This document shows, one piece after another, positions 9,458 to 18,958 of a stretch of 64,000 bases of DNA. The notes below the pieces were generated by a model. That model was not told the DNA's origin and did no database searches. It was given only the letters and a program-made list of their open reading frames with translations. Position 1 is the first letter of the stretch. Every line of letters begins with the position of its first letter. The DNA is from Sporolactobacillus kofuensis. GTDB lineage: Bacteria > Bacillota > Bacilli > Bacillales > Sporolactobacillaceae. Made by a program: the position numbers and the translations under genes. The stretch lies in assembly GCF_024125425.1 (NCBI RefSeq), contig NZ_JAMXWN010000009.1:1-64000 (forward strand). The letters run 5' to 3'.

Positions 9458-9835
9458 ATGGGTTGGAATGACTTTGTTTATGGTCCGCAATCCGGAGGCT
9501 CTGGCTGTGGGTGTGGTTACAATAATACCGGTAATTATGGAAATGGTAACTACAATAATAACAATTACGGCAACCAGAGTGATTACGGAAATCGTTGCGA
9601 CGGTCGGGATTTGTTGAAAGGGATCTCAAAGAACGACTTTATTAAAGTATTTATTAAGAACTCAAGACCGGTGACCGGTTTCTTTGCCGGTGTTTCGAGA
9701 AATATACTGACGCTCTTCAATTGTGAGAAACATAGCGTTTCTACAATTGACATCTGTCTTGAAGATGTAGTAGCGATTAAATCGTTTGGTGAACGCTTCG
9801 ATGATGATAAGCGTCATGATGATTGCGACTGCTGA
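9458..9835 (+). CDS. Gly/Asn/Cys-rich protein with a small C-terminal domain, possible spore surface protein
   Basis: A 125-aa protein in two parts. Residues 10-46 are low complexity, dominated by Gly, Asn and Tyr with GCGCG. Residues 47-112 form a compact beta-rich domain beginning RDLLKGISKNDF, with RPVTGFFAGVSRNILTLF and DVVAIKSF, reminiscent of a small barrel. The tail is Asp/His/Cys-rich (HDDCDC). Such composition is common in spore coat and exosporium proteins, and a possible mother-cell promoter lies upstream, but I cannot name a family. AGGAGGAG precedes the ATG by six bases, and a strong terminator follows. Confidence 0.65.
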   Translation: MGWNDFVYGPQSGGSGCGCGYNNTGNYGNGNYNNNNYGNQSDYGNRCDGRDLLKGISKNDFIKVFIKNSRPVTGFFAGVSRNILTLFNCEKHSVSTIDICLEDVVAIKSFGERFDDDKRHDDCDC

Positions 9836-9876
9836 TGCATAATCGTTGATTTACTTTGAACACGATGACGAGATAT

Positions 9877-9909
9877 GAACTTAAGGACATTCCTTAAGTT
9901 CTTTTTTTT
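9877..9909 (+). terminator. Terminator of the Gly/Asn/Cys-rich gene
   Basis: A perfect 11-bp stem (9877-9887 with 9891-9901) with a 3-nt loop and eight T residues after it. Confidence 0.85.
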
Positions 9910-10045
9910 ATAGTATTCAAAGAGTGAAAGGTTGGTCCAATTTTTAAGAAAATTAGTTTATTTGTAAATGGTATAGATCCAATCCAGGCAGAAACAGTAT
10001 TTCATACATAAATGGTTCTATCTCATCAAAATAATTTCAGTACAT

Positions 10046-10137
10046 AAACATGCAATCGGGGTTCCAACCCTGTGTGGATTCACTAATTCGACAAGGATTG
10101 TGCAGGGAAGAGCAAAACCGTGACTATTTGCATGTTT
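10046..10137. other. Unexplained stem-closed element upstream of the amidase gene
   Basis: A perfect 10-bp inverted repeat (10046-10055 with 10128-10137) closes 72 internal bases that can themselves form a 6-bp hairpin (10057-10072) and a short GTG/CAC hairpin. On plus it is followed by only a few T residues. It lies 80 bases before the amidase start. It fits no riboswitch consensus I know; it could be an RNA leader, a small RNA or chance. Nothing else is seen in 9910-10216. Confidence 0.35.
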
Positions 10138-10216
10138 TTCATTGAAACGGTAAGATTAGATTAAATTTAAAGACACTATTTAATTCGTTCTGATCTTAAT
10201 CAATGGAGTGAACCCT

Positions 10217-11767
10217 ATGTCTAAAAAGAGAAAATTCGCGTTTGCGGCTGCTCTTACTGGAGCGGCTGCGGCTGCACTGACTGCAGGGATGTATATTCGT
10301 CAGGAAGCAGCGAAACGCAAGCCTTTTGAAATTGAAGAAATGACAATTAGTGGAATCCAGAAAGCTCTGAAACTTGGACAAATTACCTCGAAAGATCTTG
10401 TTCAGATGTACCTAGATCGGATCGAGCAATTTGATAAGAATGGACCTAAGTTGAATGCCGTGCTTGAATTGAATCCTGATGCACTTCATGAAGCTGAATC
10501 ATGTGATGTACGACGTTCAGTCACACCGGATGTTGGTCCATTATTCGGAATTCCTGTCATCGTCAAAGATAATATTAATACATCTGGAAACATGCATACA
10601 ACTGCTGGATCTATCGCGCTTGCGAATCACAAGTCAGTAGAAGATGCGTTTGTTGTCAAGAAGTTAAAACAAGCAGGTGCCATTATTATTGGAAAAGCTA
10701 ACCTCACGGAATTTGCCAACTTTATGACGGAAGGTATGCCAAATGGCTACAGCTCGCTCGGAGGTCAAGTTCTCAATCCGTATGGAGCAAGCTTTGATGT
10801 TGGAGGATCGAGCAGCGGTACAGCTGCAGCTGTTGCAGCCAACTTGGCAACTGTAGGCATTGGTACCGAAACTTCTGGTTCAATAATTTGTCCGGCTGCG
10901 TACAATTCAGTCGTTGGTATTAAGCCGACGGTCGGAGTTGCAAGCCGTAGTGGCATTGTTCCCATTGCGCATAGTCAGGACACTGCAGGGCCAATCGCAC
11001 GAACTGTACAAGATGCGGTGATTTTACTTAACGCAATGACCGGAATGGACGAGGATGATGAAGAGACGATCTGGAGCCAGGGGGATGTGGAGAAAGACTA
11101 TACCATTTACTTGAAACGTGGGGAACTAAAAAATGCGCGACTTGGGATCGATCGCCGTTATTTGGACTCAGTAAGTGATGAAAAAGCCACAATTATTAAT
11201 CAGGCGCTGGATCTAATGCGTGATAAAGGTGCTGTGATTGTTGATCCAGCAATCATACCATCTACGGATACACTTGAAGAACGTGAGTCATCTGTGATGA
11301 TCCAAGAGTTCTCGTACGATCTAAATCAATATCTTGAAAAATTGCCAAACGAAGTACCAGTTCACAGTATTTCTGAATTAATTGATTTTAATAAAGAACA
11401 TCCAGACAAAGCTTTAAAATATGGTCAAACACGACTTGAAAAAGCGGAAAAACTATCCGGTGATTTGGGAAACCGTCAATACTTGGCAGATCGTGCAGAA
11501 GATTTGAGATTATCACGTAAAGAAGGTATTGATGCCGTCATGAAATCGCGAAAACTTGATGCACTGATCTTCGCAGATTACCAAGGATCGGATATTGCTG
11601 CTAAAGCTGGATATCCATCAATTACGATTCCTGCAGGTTATACGCGTGATGGGGAACCAATCGGAATTACATTCGTCGGTTTAGCATTTAGTGAACCGCG
11701 TTTAATTGCACTCGCCTATTCCTTTGAACAAGCGACGCAACATCGCAAAAAGCCCGAATTATTATAA
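10217..11767 (+). CDS. Amidase signature family protein, membrane-anchored or secreted
   Basis: A 516-aa amidase-signature hydrolase. The Ser-cisSer-Lys triad is visible: Lys in [11 protein letters not shown] (about residue 115), the cis-Ser in [13 protein letters not shown] (about 196) and the nucleophile in GTETSGSI (about 220). The N-terminus [13 protein letters not shown] and the Ala-rich segment after it (to about residue 25) look like a signal peptide or anchor, so the enzyme may act outside the cytoplasm. It lacks GatB/GatC neighbours, so it is not the tRNA amidotransferase subunit; peptide amides or other amides are more likely substrates. The ATG at 10217 has GGAGTG six bases upstream. 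Confidence 0.85.
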   Translation: MSKKRKFAFAAALTGAAAAALTAGMYIRQEAAKRKPFEIEEMTISGIQKALKLGQITSKDLVQMYLDRIEQFDKNGPKLNAVLELNPDALHEAESCDVRRSVTPDVGPLFGIPVIVKDNINTSGNMHTTAGSIALANHKSVEDAFVVKKLKQAGAIIIGKANLTEFANFMTEGMPNGYSSLGGQVLNPYGASFDVGGSSSGTAAAVAANLATVGIGTETSGSIICPAAYNSVVGIKPTVGVASRSGIVPIAHSQDTAGPIARTVQDAVILLNAMTGMDEDDEETIWSQGDVEKDYTIYLKRGELKNARLGIDRRYLDSVSDEKATIINQALDLMRDKGAVIVDPAIIPSTDTLEERESSVMIQEFSYDLNQYLEKLPNEVPVHSISELIDFNKEHPDKALKYGQTRLEKAEKLSGDLGNRQYLADRAEDLRLSRKEGIDAVMKSRKLDALIFADYQGSDIAAKAGYPSITIPAGYTRDGEPIGITFVGLAFSEPRLIALAYSFEQATQHRKKPELL

Positions 11768-11800
11768 GCAGTCTCTGTCAAAATAAGTACTCCAGCCTTT

Positions 11801-11834
11801 GTGCCTGATTCTAACAAATTGGGCACTTTTTTTT
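11801..11834 (+). terminator. Terminator of the amidase gene
   Basis: A 10-bp stem with two G-T pairs (11801-11810 with 11817-11826) followed by eight T residues. Confidence 0.8.
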
Positions 11835-11882
11835 ATTTCGAGAATACATATATAGGAGAAATGAACTAAGGAGGCTGATCGT

Positions 11883-12323
11883 ATGAGAGAAATGGACAAA
11901 GAACAGACTCCACAGATCACGAATGAGGTAATGTGTGATCGGCTTCGGTATGCGATTCTACTCGAACGCCAATCATTGTGCTGCATTGAGGTGTTAATGA
12001 GTCAGGCAAAAACAGAAAGGGAACGTCACAAGATTGCTGAAATCCGCGAAGATGAGGTGAGGCATGAACAACACTTTCTCGCCCTCTATCAGGAGTTATC
12101 TGGGAACAATGAACGTCCGCCTGACGTCAAGTTCGTTTGTCCGAGCAGCTATCTAGAAGGACTTCGTCGCGAGATTGAGCAGCAGCAAGGGGCGGGAGAT
12201 TTCTATTTGAAATCAGGAGACACAGCATCTGAAGAACGCGTCAAAACCTGTTTTTATCGAATAGCTCAAGATGAGCAGCAGCATTCTGTTTGGTTTCTCT
12301 ATTTTTACACCTTATACAAATAA
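11883..12323 (+). CDS. Ferritin-like (rubrerythrin-type) diiron protein
   Basis: A 146-aa all-helical protein with the paired carboxylate/histidine pattern of ferritin-like diiron domains: LLERQS in the first helix, EDEVRHEQHF in the second (EVRH as ExxH) and QDEQQHSVWF in the last (EQQH). No rubredoxin-type Cys pairs are present, so it is not a full rubrerythrin. Two Cys sit at SLCCIE. A role in oxidative stress or iron handling is inferred. AGGAGG lies eight bases before the ATG. The following 200 bases to rarD hold a GC-richer stretch (about 12330-12430) that I cannot assign. Confidence 0.75.
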   Translation: MREMDKEQTPQITNEVMCDRLRYAILLERQSLCCIEVLMSQAKTERERHKIAEIREDEVRHEQHFLALYQELSGNNERPPDVKFVCPSSYLEGLRREIEQQQGAGDFYLKSGDTASEERVKTCFYRIAQDEQQHSVWFLYFYTLYK

Positions 12324-12475
12324 CACTGATGTATTACGGCGGCGATCCGTAGCCTCCTCAAACAACCAGTGATCTGCGTGAGCCCACTTGTTTGACGGTT
12401 TCCGCAAGAGTCTCGCACTGCATATTCGGTAACATAACTTTGTTTCGTCAAAATTATATACTTTCTTCACTTGTA

Positions 12476-12510
12476 ATAAAAAGGCATGCATGGAAAACCA
12501 TGCATGCCTT
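12476..12510 (-). terminator. Terminator of rarD
   Basis: A perfect 13-bp stem (12481-12493 with 12498-12510) and a T-rich run on the minus strand (complement of 12475-12480). Confidence 0.85.
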
Positions 12511-12520
12511 CTCATTTACA

Positions 12521-13468
12521 TTAATGGTGTTTTGATTCAGCTGTCCGTAACAAGACTGGATGATCTCTATTAAACAGAGTTGCTGACAAAGTGAAGATAA
12601 CCAAAGCAACCCAAATGAACGAGAACGCAATCAGTTGTACGACATGGAATGGTTCTCGATAAATCGTAATACCAATGAGTAGCTGTAACGTCGGTGCGAC
12701 GTATTGAAAAAATCCGATCATTGTTAGTGATATACGCTGTGCACCTTCAGCGAAGAAGAGAAGCGGTACCGCTGTGACAACACCGGTACCAATAAGTAGT
12801 AAATTGATCAGCCAAGAACTGTGGCCAAATGCAGCAACCCCTGTTTGTTGTAAATAGAGTAAGTAAAAAAGTGCAGCAGGCACAATTAATAGGGTTTCTA
12901 ATGTTAATTCAAGCGAAGGCTCAATATGGATCAATTTCTTTGCCAAACCATAGAAGCCAAACGTCAGTGCAAGCATTAACGCAATCCAAGGGAAATGGCC
13001 GTAATTTACTGTTTCAATTAAGACACCCATGGCGGCAAGTAGAAAAGCAACGAATTGCCAAATCGTCAGTTTCTCCTTTAAAAAAATAATTCCGAGTAAA
13101 ATGCTGATCAGCGGATTAATATAATACCCCATGCTCGATTCAATCACATGTCCATTATTTACTGCCCATATGTAAATAAGCCAGTTCACGGTAATTAAGA
13201 CTGATGCGATGAAAACACAGAATAGGAGCTTGGGTTTGGCAATTAATTCTTTTAACTGTTTGAGAAATTTTCCAAACGTTCTCGTTACAGCAAGCAATCC
13301 AAGCATTAGAATTAACGACCAAAAAATTCGGTGGGCAAGAATCTCTAATGCAGAAATCTGATGAATGAGCATCCAATAAAGCGGAAATAATCCCCACATA
13401 AAATATGCGGATAGGGAATAGATCGCGCCAATCTTTGTTTCTCGATTGATCATTGTAGTGTTAAGCAT
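12521..13468 (-). CDS. rarD: RarD-type EamA/DMT permease
   Basis: A 315-aa membrane protein with ten hydrophobic segments of the drug/metabolite transporter superfamily. RarD hallmarks include AYFMWGLFPLYW near the N-terminus, AHRIFWS, SSMGYYINPL (about 112-121) and GFFQYVAPTLQLLIG (about 260-274). The family was named from E. coli chloramphenicol-sensitivity work; the true substrate is unknown. No clear ribosome binding site precedes the ATG at 13468 or the alternative ATG at 13453. The C-terminal tail after the last helix ends in HH. Confidence 0.85.
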   Translation of the reverse strand: MLNTTMINRETKIGAIYSLSAYFMWGLFPLYWMLIHQISALEILAHRIFWSLILMLGLLAVTRTFGKFLKQLKELIAKPKLLFCVFIASVLITVNWLIYIWAVNNGHVIESSMGYYINPLISILLGIIFLKEKLTIWQFVAFLLAAMGVLIETVNYGHFPWIALMLALTFGFYGLAKKLIHIEPSLELTLETLLIVPAALFYLLYLQQTGVAAFGHSSWLINLLLIGTGVVTAVPLLFFAEGAQRISLTMIGFFQYVAPTLQLLIGITIYREPFHVVQLIAFSFIWVALVIFTLSATLFNRDHPVLLRTAESKHH

Positions 13469-13554
13469 GAAGCCGAAGCTAATGCCGAACCTTCACTTCC
13501 TTTCCATGAACGGAATTTTTCATCATGTGAATAATCTTTTTGCATATCTGACCA

Positions 13555-14526
13555 TTATTGTAGAGGTTTTTTGGTTGAATGACTAGATAAATGTTTAGAG
13601 GGCAGGACCTCAGATGATTCTTTATGAATGTTCTTCTCCTGACTGATCTGTTTTGTTTTCCGATCAGTTGTCTCAATTTCATTTGCTGCAAAGCCTTCTC
13701 CAAATACTTCATGAACATCATTGACTGTAACAAAGGCATCCGGATCGACTTCATGAATTAAGCTTTTCAGGCGAAACACTTCGTTGCTGCTAACCACGCA
13801 ATACAGGACATTCATTTTTCTTCCTGTGTAGCCTCCATGACCATCCATAAGTGTCACACTTCGATCTAATAATTTGATCACTTGTTCGGCAATTTGATCA
13901 CTTTTTTTTGAAAAAACCATGATCGCTTTTGCAGAATAGGCGCCTTTTTGAATAATATCAATCATTTTCGCGCCAACAAACACGCCAACCAGCGTATACA
14001 TCATCTGACGGTAATCCAAGTAAATAATTGATAATACAATGACGGCTGCATCAATAATCAGCATGGTCTTGCTCATTGCCCAGCCATATTTTTTGTGCGT
14101 AATCCTGGCAACGATATCCGATCCACCGGTTGTTCCCCCGTATCGAAAGATAATGCCCAGTCCCCCGCCAATAAAAACTCCGGCAAACAAAGCAGCAAGA
14201 AACAAATCATGTTTCAGTGAAAAATCAAAAGTCATCCAATGTTGGAAAATATAAAGAAATATGGAAAGAGAGAAGGTGCCAATCAAAGTATAGATAAACT
14301 CATTGCGCCTGAAAAACCGCCATCCAGCAAAAAAGAGGGGAATATTAAGCACAATGTTGCTGATTGCGGGATCAATTGAGAATAAATTGTAAAGGATCAG
14401 TGTAATCCCCGTAACCCCACCCTCTGCAAGCATATTTTTCATATTAAAGTTGACAAGTCCAAAAGCATAAATAGCAGCTCCGAGTAAAATAAACAGTATG
14501 TTTTTTGTTTTTAAATTTAATTTCAT
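13555..14526 (-). CDS. YitT-family membrane protein (DUF161 plus DUF2179)
   Basis: A 323-aa protein. Five or six membrane segments (residues 1-165) carry the YitT repeat features, including EGGVTGITL and GGTTGGSDIVA; the soluble C-terminal domain (about 190-270, from SDQIAEQVIKLLDR to DPDAFVTVNDVHEVFG) is the DUF2179 nucleotide-binding-like fold. The last 50 residues are a polar, charged extension beyond the usual end. The ATG at 14526 fits the family start MKLNLKTKNILFI; AAAGG is about 13 bases upstream, which is far. A longer frame starts at 14553. Function in the family is not established. Confidence 0.85.
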   Translation of the reverse strand: MKLNLKTKNILFILLGAAIYAFGLVNFNMKNMLAEGGVTGITLILYNLFSIDPAISNIVLNIPLFFAGWRFFRRNEFIYTLIGTFSLSIFLYIFQHWMTFDFSLKHDLFLAALFAGVFIGGGLGIIFRYGGTTGGSDIVARITHKKYGWAMSKTMLIIDAAVIVLSIIYLDYRQMMYTLVGVFVGAKMIDIIQKGAYSAKAIMVFSKKSDQIAEQVIKLLDRSVTLMDGHGGYTGRKMNVLYCVVSSNEVFRLKSLIHEVDPDAFVTVNDVHEVFGEGFAANEIETTDRKTKQISQEKNIHKESSEVLPSKHLSSHSTKKPLQ

Positions 14527-14690
14527 TGGTGTACAACAACCTTTCCCATTCAAGTCGCAATCTATATCATACGGTTAACTGTCCAATCCTTCAATAAAAG
14601 ATCTCATAATTTCCCATTATTTCTTTTATCCCTTTTTTTCATAAGTTACAAATTGAGTAAAAAAAACAGGATCATTTTTCCCATTGCCCT

Positions 14691-14719
14691 TTGGCAAGCG
14701 GTCTTTTTTTCGCTAAAAT
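14691..14719 (+). promoter_or_regulatory. Sigma-A promoter of the mazG-dapB-mgsA-cca-birA cluster
   Basis: TTGGCA (-35, 14691-14696), a 17-bp spacer and TAAAAT (-10, 14714-14719) form a near-consensus promoter 27 bases before the first start codon. Confidence 0.7.
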
Positions 14720-14745
14720 AGGGAAGAGAAGCAGAGGTGATAGTT

Positions 14746-15090
14746 TTGGAACAAAGAACATTGGATCAATTTCAGAAAGATGTTGATGCATATATTGGGC
14801 AATTTAAGGAGGGCTACTTTTCTCCGCTTGCCCTAACCGCACGATTAACCGAGGAGCTTGGTGAACTTGCTCGAGAGATTAATCATTATTATGGTGAAAA
14901 GCAGAAAAAGCCTACCGAGGCCGAGAAAACAGTAGAAGAGGAACTTGGGGATCTCCTTTTCGTAGTCATCTGTATGGCGAACAGCTTACATATTGATTTG
15001 GGACAGGGACTAACAACTGTTCTGGACAAATTTCAAACCCGGGACAAGGACCGGTGGACAAGAAAGACAAGTGAAAGGGTTGAAGACTGA
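14746..15090 (+). CDS. ypjD: MazG-like nucleotide pyrophosphohydrolase (YpjD)
   Basis: A 114-aa protein of the MazG superfamily. The helical core has [19 protein letters not shown] (the ExxE half-site, about residues 28-46) and [16 protein letters not shown] with the second E and D metal ligands (about 65-80), followed by [12 protein letters not shown] as in B. subtilis YpjD. Members hydrolyse non-canonical or surplus nucleoside triphosphates. TTG at 14746 is chosen because AGAGGTGAT lies five bases upstream; a GTG at 14737 overlaps that site. Its stop shares one base with the dapB start (TGATG), so translation is probably coupled. The gene order matches B. subtilis. Confidence 0.88.
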   Translation: MEQRTLDQFQKDVDAYIGQFKEGYFSPLALTARLTEELGELAREINHYYGEKQKKPTEAEKTVEEELGDLLFVVICMANSLHIDLGQGLTTVLDKFQTRDKDRWTRKTSERVED

Positions 15091-15899
15091 TGACAGAAAA
15101 AGAACCAATTCGTGTTGTTGTTGCAGGACCAAGAGGGAGAATGGGATCGGAAACAATTCGTATGATTGCTCAATCATCGAATCTCACTTTGGTTGCTGCA
15201 GTTGATCACGGACATGATGGTGAACGCATTGAGGACTTGCTTGGCATTAACGGACTATCAGCGCGCATTTATGCGGATATAGATGCCTGCTTCTCGCAAG
15301 AACAACCGGATGTCTTAATTGATTTTACGCACCCAGAAGTAGGAAAAAGAAACCTCCAAAAAGCAATTGATTATGGTGTCCGCCCGGTGATCGGTACCTC
15401 AGGTTTCTCAAATGAGGAAGTGGAAAACTACCGCAATCAAATGGATGAAAAGAAACTCGGTGGGATTATCGCGCCCAACTTTGCGATTGGTGCTGTACTT
15501 GTTATGAAATTCAGCCAAATGGCAGCGAAGTATTTTCCCGATGCGGAAATTATTGAATTGCACCATGATAAAAAGAAAGATGCACCTTCAGGAACAGCCA
15601 TTAAAACGGCAGAATTGATGACGAAAACACGCCAATCGAAGAAGCAAGGTGCTCCTGATGAAAAAGAAACCTTAGCGGGTGCTCGTGGTGCAGATTTTGA
15701 CGGCATGCGCATTCACAGTGTTCGTCTACCTGGGTTGATCGCTCATCAAGAAGTTTTATTTGGCGGTAAAGGTGAACTTCTGACTCTTCGCCATGATTCA
15801 ATGGATCGCACGTCGTTTATGACAGGCGTTCATTATGCAACGAACACGGTTATGAATCTGGATACGCTCGTGTATGGATTAGAGAATATTCTCGACTAA
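15090..15899 (+). CDS. dapB: 4-hydroxy-tetrahydrodipicolinate reductase
   Basis: DapB, 269 aa, reduces the cyclised product of DapA with NAD(P)H in lysine, diaminopimelate and, in spore-formers, dipicolinate supply. The nucleotide motif is VAGPRGRMG (about residues 11-19), the active-site block is [15 protein letters not shown] (about 155-169, with the catalytic His pair and Lys), and the C-terminal [10 protein letters not shown] is typical. The start overlaps the ypjD stop by one base. Length is normal for the family. The next gene, mgsA, follows 28 bases later with its own strong ribosome binding site. Confidence 0.95.
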   Translation: MTEKEPIRVVVAGPRGRMGSETIRMIAQSSNLTLVAAVDHGHDGERIEDLLGINGLSARIYADIDACFSQEQPDVLIDFTHPEVGKRNLQKAIDYGVRPVIGTSGFSNEEVENYRNQMDEKKLGGIIAPNFAIGAVLVMKFSQMAAKYFPDAEIIELHHDKKKDAPSGTAIKTAELMTKTRQSKKQGAPDEKETLAGARGADFDGMRIHSVRLPGLIAHQEVLFGGKGELLTLRHDSMDRTSFMTGVHYATNTVMNLDTLVYGLENILD

Positions 15900-15927
15900 A
15901 CTACAGTCGTTCATAAGGAGTGATACG

Positions 15928-16344
15928 ATGAAGATTGCATTGATTGCTCATGATAAGAAGAAACCTGAGATGGTTGACTTCGCAATTGCTTATAAGAATG
16001 TTTTACAAAACCACAAGTTGTACGCGACAGGGACAACCGGAATGAACGTTATGGAAGCAACCGGTTTATCCGTACACCGTTTTCAATCTGGACCACTTGG
16101 CGGTGATCAGCAAATCGGTGCGATGATTGCATCCAATGAAATGGATATGGTCATTTTCCTTCGTGATCCTCTGACCGCACAGCCGCATGAACCGGATGTG
16201 AATGCCTTACTCCGTCTAAGCGATGTATACCGAATTCCACTTGCAACCAATCTCGCTTCAGCAGAACTTCTGATGCATGCTTTAAATCGCGGCGAGATGC
16301 ATTGGCGAGAATTAATTCATGCTCGCAAAAGTAAAGAATCATAA
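15928..16344 (+). CDS. mgsA: Methylglyoxal synthase
   Basis: MgsA, 138 aa, converts dihydroxyacetone phosphate to methylglyoxal and phosphate, a bypass used when phosphate is limiting. Family signatures are [10 protein letters not shown] at the N-terminus, LYATGTTG (about 31-38), [12 protein letters not shown] (phosphate-binding loop, about 53-64), and [16 protein letters not shown] with the catalytic Asp (about 75-90). AAGGAG lies seven bases before the ATG. In B. subtilis bshB1 and bshA follow mgsA; here cca follows directly after 45 bases. Confidence 0.95.
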   Translation: MKIALIAHDKKKPEMVDFAIAYKNVLQNHKLYATGTTGMNVMEATGLSVHRFQSGPLGGDQQIGAMIASNEMDMVIFLRDPLTAQPHEPDVNALLRLSDVYRIPLATNLASAELLMHALNRGEMHWRELIHARKSKES

Positions 16345-16389
16345 TCAAGCGCTATTTAAAAGAAGTAATTGATAAATGGGGTGTACCCT

Positions 16390-17604
16390 GTGCCTTTTCC
16401 ATTTCAACAGGCAGCTTTTATTTTAGATAAACTGATGAACCATGGCTTTGATGCCTATATTGTTGGTGGTGCCATACGTGATCATCTACTTGGACGGCCG
16501 ATCCATGATATTGATGTCGCTACATCGGCTCATCCTGCTGATGTTATGTCCTTATTTAAACGAACGATACCGATTGGTATAGAGCATGGAACAGTAGCTG
16601 TCCTATCCGGCGGGCAAGCGTACGAGGTGACCACATACCGTGCAGAGTCGGGTTATGATGATTTTCGCCATCCGAATCAGGTTAGCTTTGATGTTTCATT
16701 AGATCAAGATCTGATGCGTCGAGATTTTACCATTAATGCGTTTGCAATGGATCGCTCAGGACAGGTGATCGATTTGTTTGGCGGTAAAGCAGATATTATG
16801 CAAAAAAAAATCCGAACGGTTGGTCTCGCGGAGGAGCGTATTTCGGAAGATCCGCTCCGTATCATGCGAGGGATTCGTTTTGCTTCTGAACTCTGTTTTA
16901 CTTTAGGGCAGAAAGAAGTGACCGCATTTCGGGCGAAATCCGACTTACTTAAACATATTTCGGTCGAGCGGATTAATCAGGAAATGAACCGTCTGCTGGC
17001 GGGTAAAGGAGTTCATCAAGCGATTCGAATTCTCGAGAATACGGGTTGCGTTCATGCGCTTCCTTTACTAGAAAATGTTGATCTCAAGAAATTGTATGAT
17101 GTGGATTTCTCCTTCCTCCAAACATCTGAAGAACGTTGGTCGGCCTTCTTGATTGCTGTTGGGTTACATGATGTGCACGTGTTTGCTCGGGCATGGAAAT
17201 GGTCAAGAGAATCTGAAAAGAAGGTCTATGAGCTTACAACGCTTTATAACGCACTAAAGAGAAACCCATGGACAGCAGAGTCCGTCTACTTTGCAGGTCT
17301 GTCAAACGCATTTGCTGCAAACCGTCTCCTTGCAGCATTTGGAATTTTAACTAATGAATTACTAATGCAATATGATCAGCAGGTTCATTTGCTTTGGCAA
17401 GCGAGTACGATCCATACGCGCTCAGACATTGCTGCCACAGGTCATCATTTCATCCAATGGTCCGAAACAAAACCAGGTCCTTGGCTAGCCAAAGTGATCA
17501 ATACGCTTGAGAAAGAGATCGTAAATGGTCGCGTCACTAATGATTTGGGGGAAATTGAGGCATGGTTCAGAAAATGGCAAATCAGTCAAAAAAAGCAATC
17601 TTAA
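16390..17604 (+). CDS. cca: CCA-adding tRNA nucleotidyltransferase
   Basis: Class II CCA-adding enzyme of about 404 aa, which builds or repairs the 3' CCA end of tRNA without a template. Visible are the catalytic head VGGAIRD and DIDVATSA (DxD carboxylates, about residues 24-41), RRDFTINAFA (about 114), and the nucleotide-selecting neck EDPLRIMRGIRFA (about 153-165). The helical body and tail follow. Start: GTG at 16390 with GGGGTG six bases upstream fits the family N-terminus; TTG at 16369 and GTG at 16381 are alternatives. It overlaps birA by 43 bases, which suggests translational coupling. Confidence 0.93.
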   Translation: MPFPFQQAAFILDKLMNHGFDAYIVGGAIRDHLLGRPIHDIDVATSAHPADVMSLFKRTIPIGIEHGTVAVLSGGQAYEVTTYRAESGYDDFRHPNQVSFDVSLDQDLMRRDFTINAFAMDRSGQVIDLFGGKADIMQKKIRTVGLAEERISEDPLRIMRGIRFASELCFTLGQKEVTAFRAKSDLLKHISVERINQEMNRLLAGKGVHQAIRILENTGCVHALPLLENVDLKKLYDVDFSFLQTSEERWSAFLIAVGLHDVHVFARAWKWSRESEKKVYELTTLYNALKRNPWTAESVYFAGLSNAFAANRLLAAFGILTNELLMQYDQQVHLLWQASTIHTRSDIAATGHHFIQWSETKPGPWLAKVINTLEKEIVNGRVTNDLGEIEAWFRKWQISQKKQS

Positions 17605-18560
17605 TGCTGCTCTACGAACATCAAGATCAATTTCTTTCAGGTCAACGTATTTCAGAATTACTTGGATGCTCGCGTACAGCAGTATGGAAACAAATCAAAG
17701 CGCTTATTGACGATGGGTTTCAAATCCAGTCCGTTCAGAAAAAAGGTTATAAATTGCTTTCTTCGCCTGAAGGGTTGAACGAAGCTGCTGTAAAAGCGGG
17801 ACTAAGAACAAAAAAATTAGGGCAAATGATTTATTTTTTCGATAAAATTGGTTCCACACAAAAAGAGGCGTTGCGGATTGCGGATGAAGGCGCACCGGAT
17901 GGAACTCTGGTCCTTACAAATGAACAGACACAGGGGCGTGGCCGACTTGGACATACTTGGCAATCACAGCGCGGTACGAATATTGCCATGAGTTTAATCC
18001 TAAGGCCGGATCTTCCGATTGATAAAACACCGCAGTTAACTTTACTTACTGCGGTTGCAGCCACAGAAACTATTGAGAAGGTCACCGGACTTAGTTGTGG
18101 CATTAAATGGCCAAATGATATTTTATATAAAGGGAAAAAACTAGTCGGAATCCTCACGGAACTTCAAGCAGAATCAACCTATGTTAAGGCTGTGGTCATC
18201 GGCATAGGTATCAACGTGAATACTGAACCTGAGGCTATTCAGGAAACAATTAATCAGGTAGCTTCATCCTTGCACGCGATCACAGGTGAGCACTATGCGC
18301 TAGCACCTTTCATACAATCATTTTTAGTTCTTTTTGAAAAACTCTATGAACAGTATCTAGAGCGAGGCTTTTCCGCGATCCGGCCGCTGTGGGAACGACG
18401 TGCGATCAATCTCGGAAAGCAAATTAAAGTGCGCCAGCCAGGAGGACGTATTCTTGAAGGCGTTGCACGAGGAATCAATGATGATGGGGTATTGTTGCTT
18501 GAAAAGGGCGATGGTTCGATAACTCGGGTGTATTCCGCAGATATTGAGTGGGAACCTTAA
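17562..18560 (+). CDS. birA: Bifunctional biotin ligase and biotin operon repressor
   Basis: BirA, 332 aa. The N-terminal winged helix (about residues 12-65, with LLGCSRTAVWKQIKAL) binds DNA, and the catalytic domain has GRGRLGHTW (about 125-133), KWPNDILYKGKKLVGILTE with the active Lys (about 184-202) and the C-terminal SH3-like domain from about 285. It activates biotin to biotinyl-AMP, biotinylates carboxylases and represses biotin genes. The ATG lies inside cca; a second ATG at 17574 is possible, and neither has a well-spaced ribosome binding site, consistent with coupling to cca. The B. subtilis panBCD and dinG genes do not follow. Confidence 0.93.
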   Translation: MVQKMANQSKKAILMLLYEHQDQFLSGQRISELLGCSRTAVWKQIKALIDDGFQIQSVQKKGYKLLSSPEGLNEAAVKAGLRTKKLGQMIYFFDKIGSTQKEALRIADEGAPDGTLVLTNEQTQGRGRLGHTWQSQRGTNIAMSLILRPDLPIDKTPQLTLLTAVAATETIEKVTGLSCGIKWPNDILYKGKKLVGILTELQAESTYVKAVVIGIGINVNTEPEAIQETINQVASSLHAITGEHYALAPFIQSFLVLFEKLYEQYLERGFSAIRPLWERRAINLGKQIKVRQPGGRILEGVARGINDDGVLLLEKGDGSITRVYSADIEWEP

Positions 18561-18782
18561 CAAGAAAGTAAAGGCAATACTAAAGAGTTTGCTCTAATAG
18601 TTATGCTCGATTGATCCATACTTACTTTAGGCTGTATTTCTTCAAAAGCTGTACTGAACAAAGATGATTAAGTATAACGTTAGGCATCTGCTTTGAGCAT
18701 GATTTTCCAAAATAAATCTACCCTTGATTTTATTCTTGCATTTCGCTCAGAGAATCGATACGATTAATTTGCTCGTACAACA

Positions 18783-18811
18783 CGAAAAAACCCGAAAAAT
18801 GGGTTTTTTCG
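18783..18811. terminator. Terminator of the mazG-birA cluster
   Basis: A perfect 11-bp stem (18783-18793 with 18801-18811) with A6 and T6 inside its arms. Apart from this hairpin, the 398-base gap 18561-18958 shows no gene or RNA that I can recognise. Confidence 0.7.
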
Positions 18812-18958
18812 ATAATTAGGTCGGGTCAGGAGCCTTTTTCCCTTTTGGGATACTCCTAGTTTTAGCAGAAGAGCGGAATCCATTCCCTCCAGTATTTGTT
18901 AGAGGAAACAGCACCGATACTGTTTCTGCAGCATACATAAATTGATTCAGGTGATGTT

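Noticed and set aside
10058-10072. T-box-like AGGGTTGGAACC word on the minus strand
   Set aside because: It only loosely matches the T-box core, and no minus-strand gene or terminator follows in the right place.
12312-12515. Small minus-strand ORF between the ferritin-like gene and rarD
   Set aside because: It runs through the rarD terminator, has no ribosome binding site and a composition unlike a real protein.
13479-13754. 91-aa minus-strand ORF overlapping the yitT 3' end
   Set aside because: It is an alternate-frame shadow of the DUF2179 domain coding region with no start signal.
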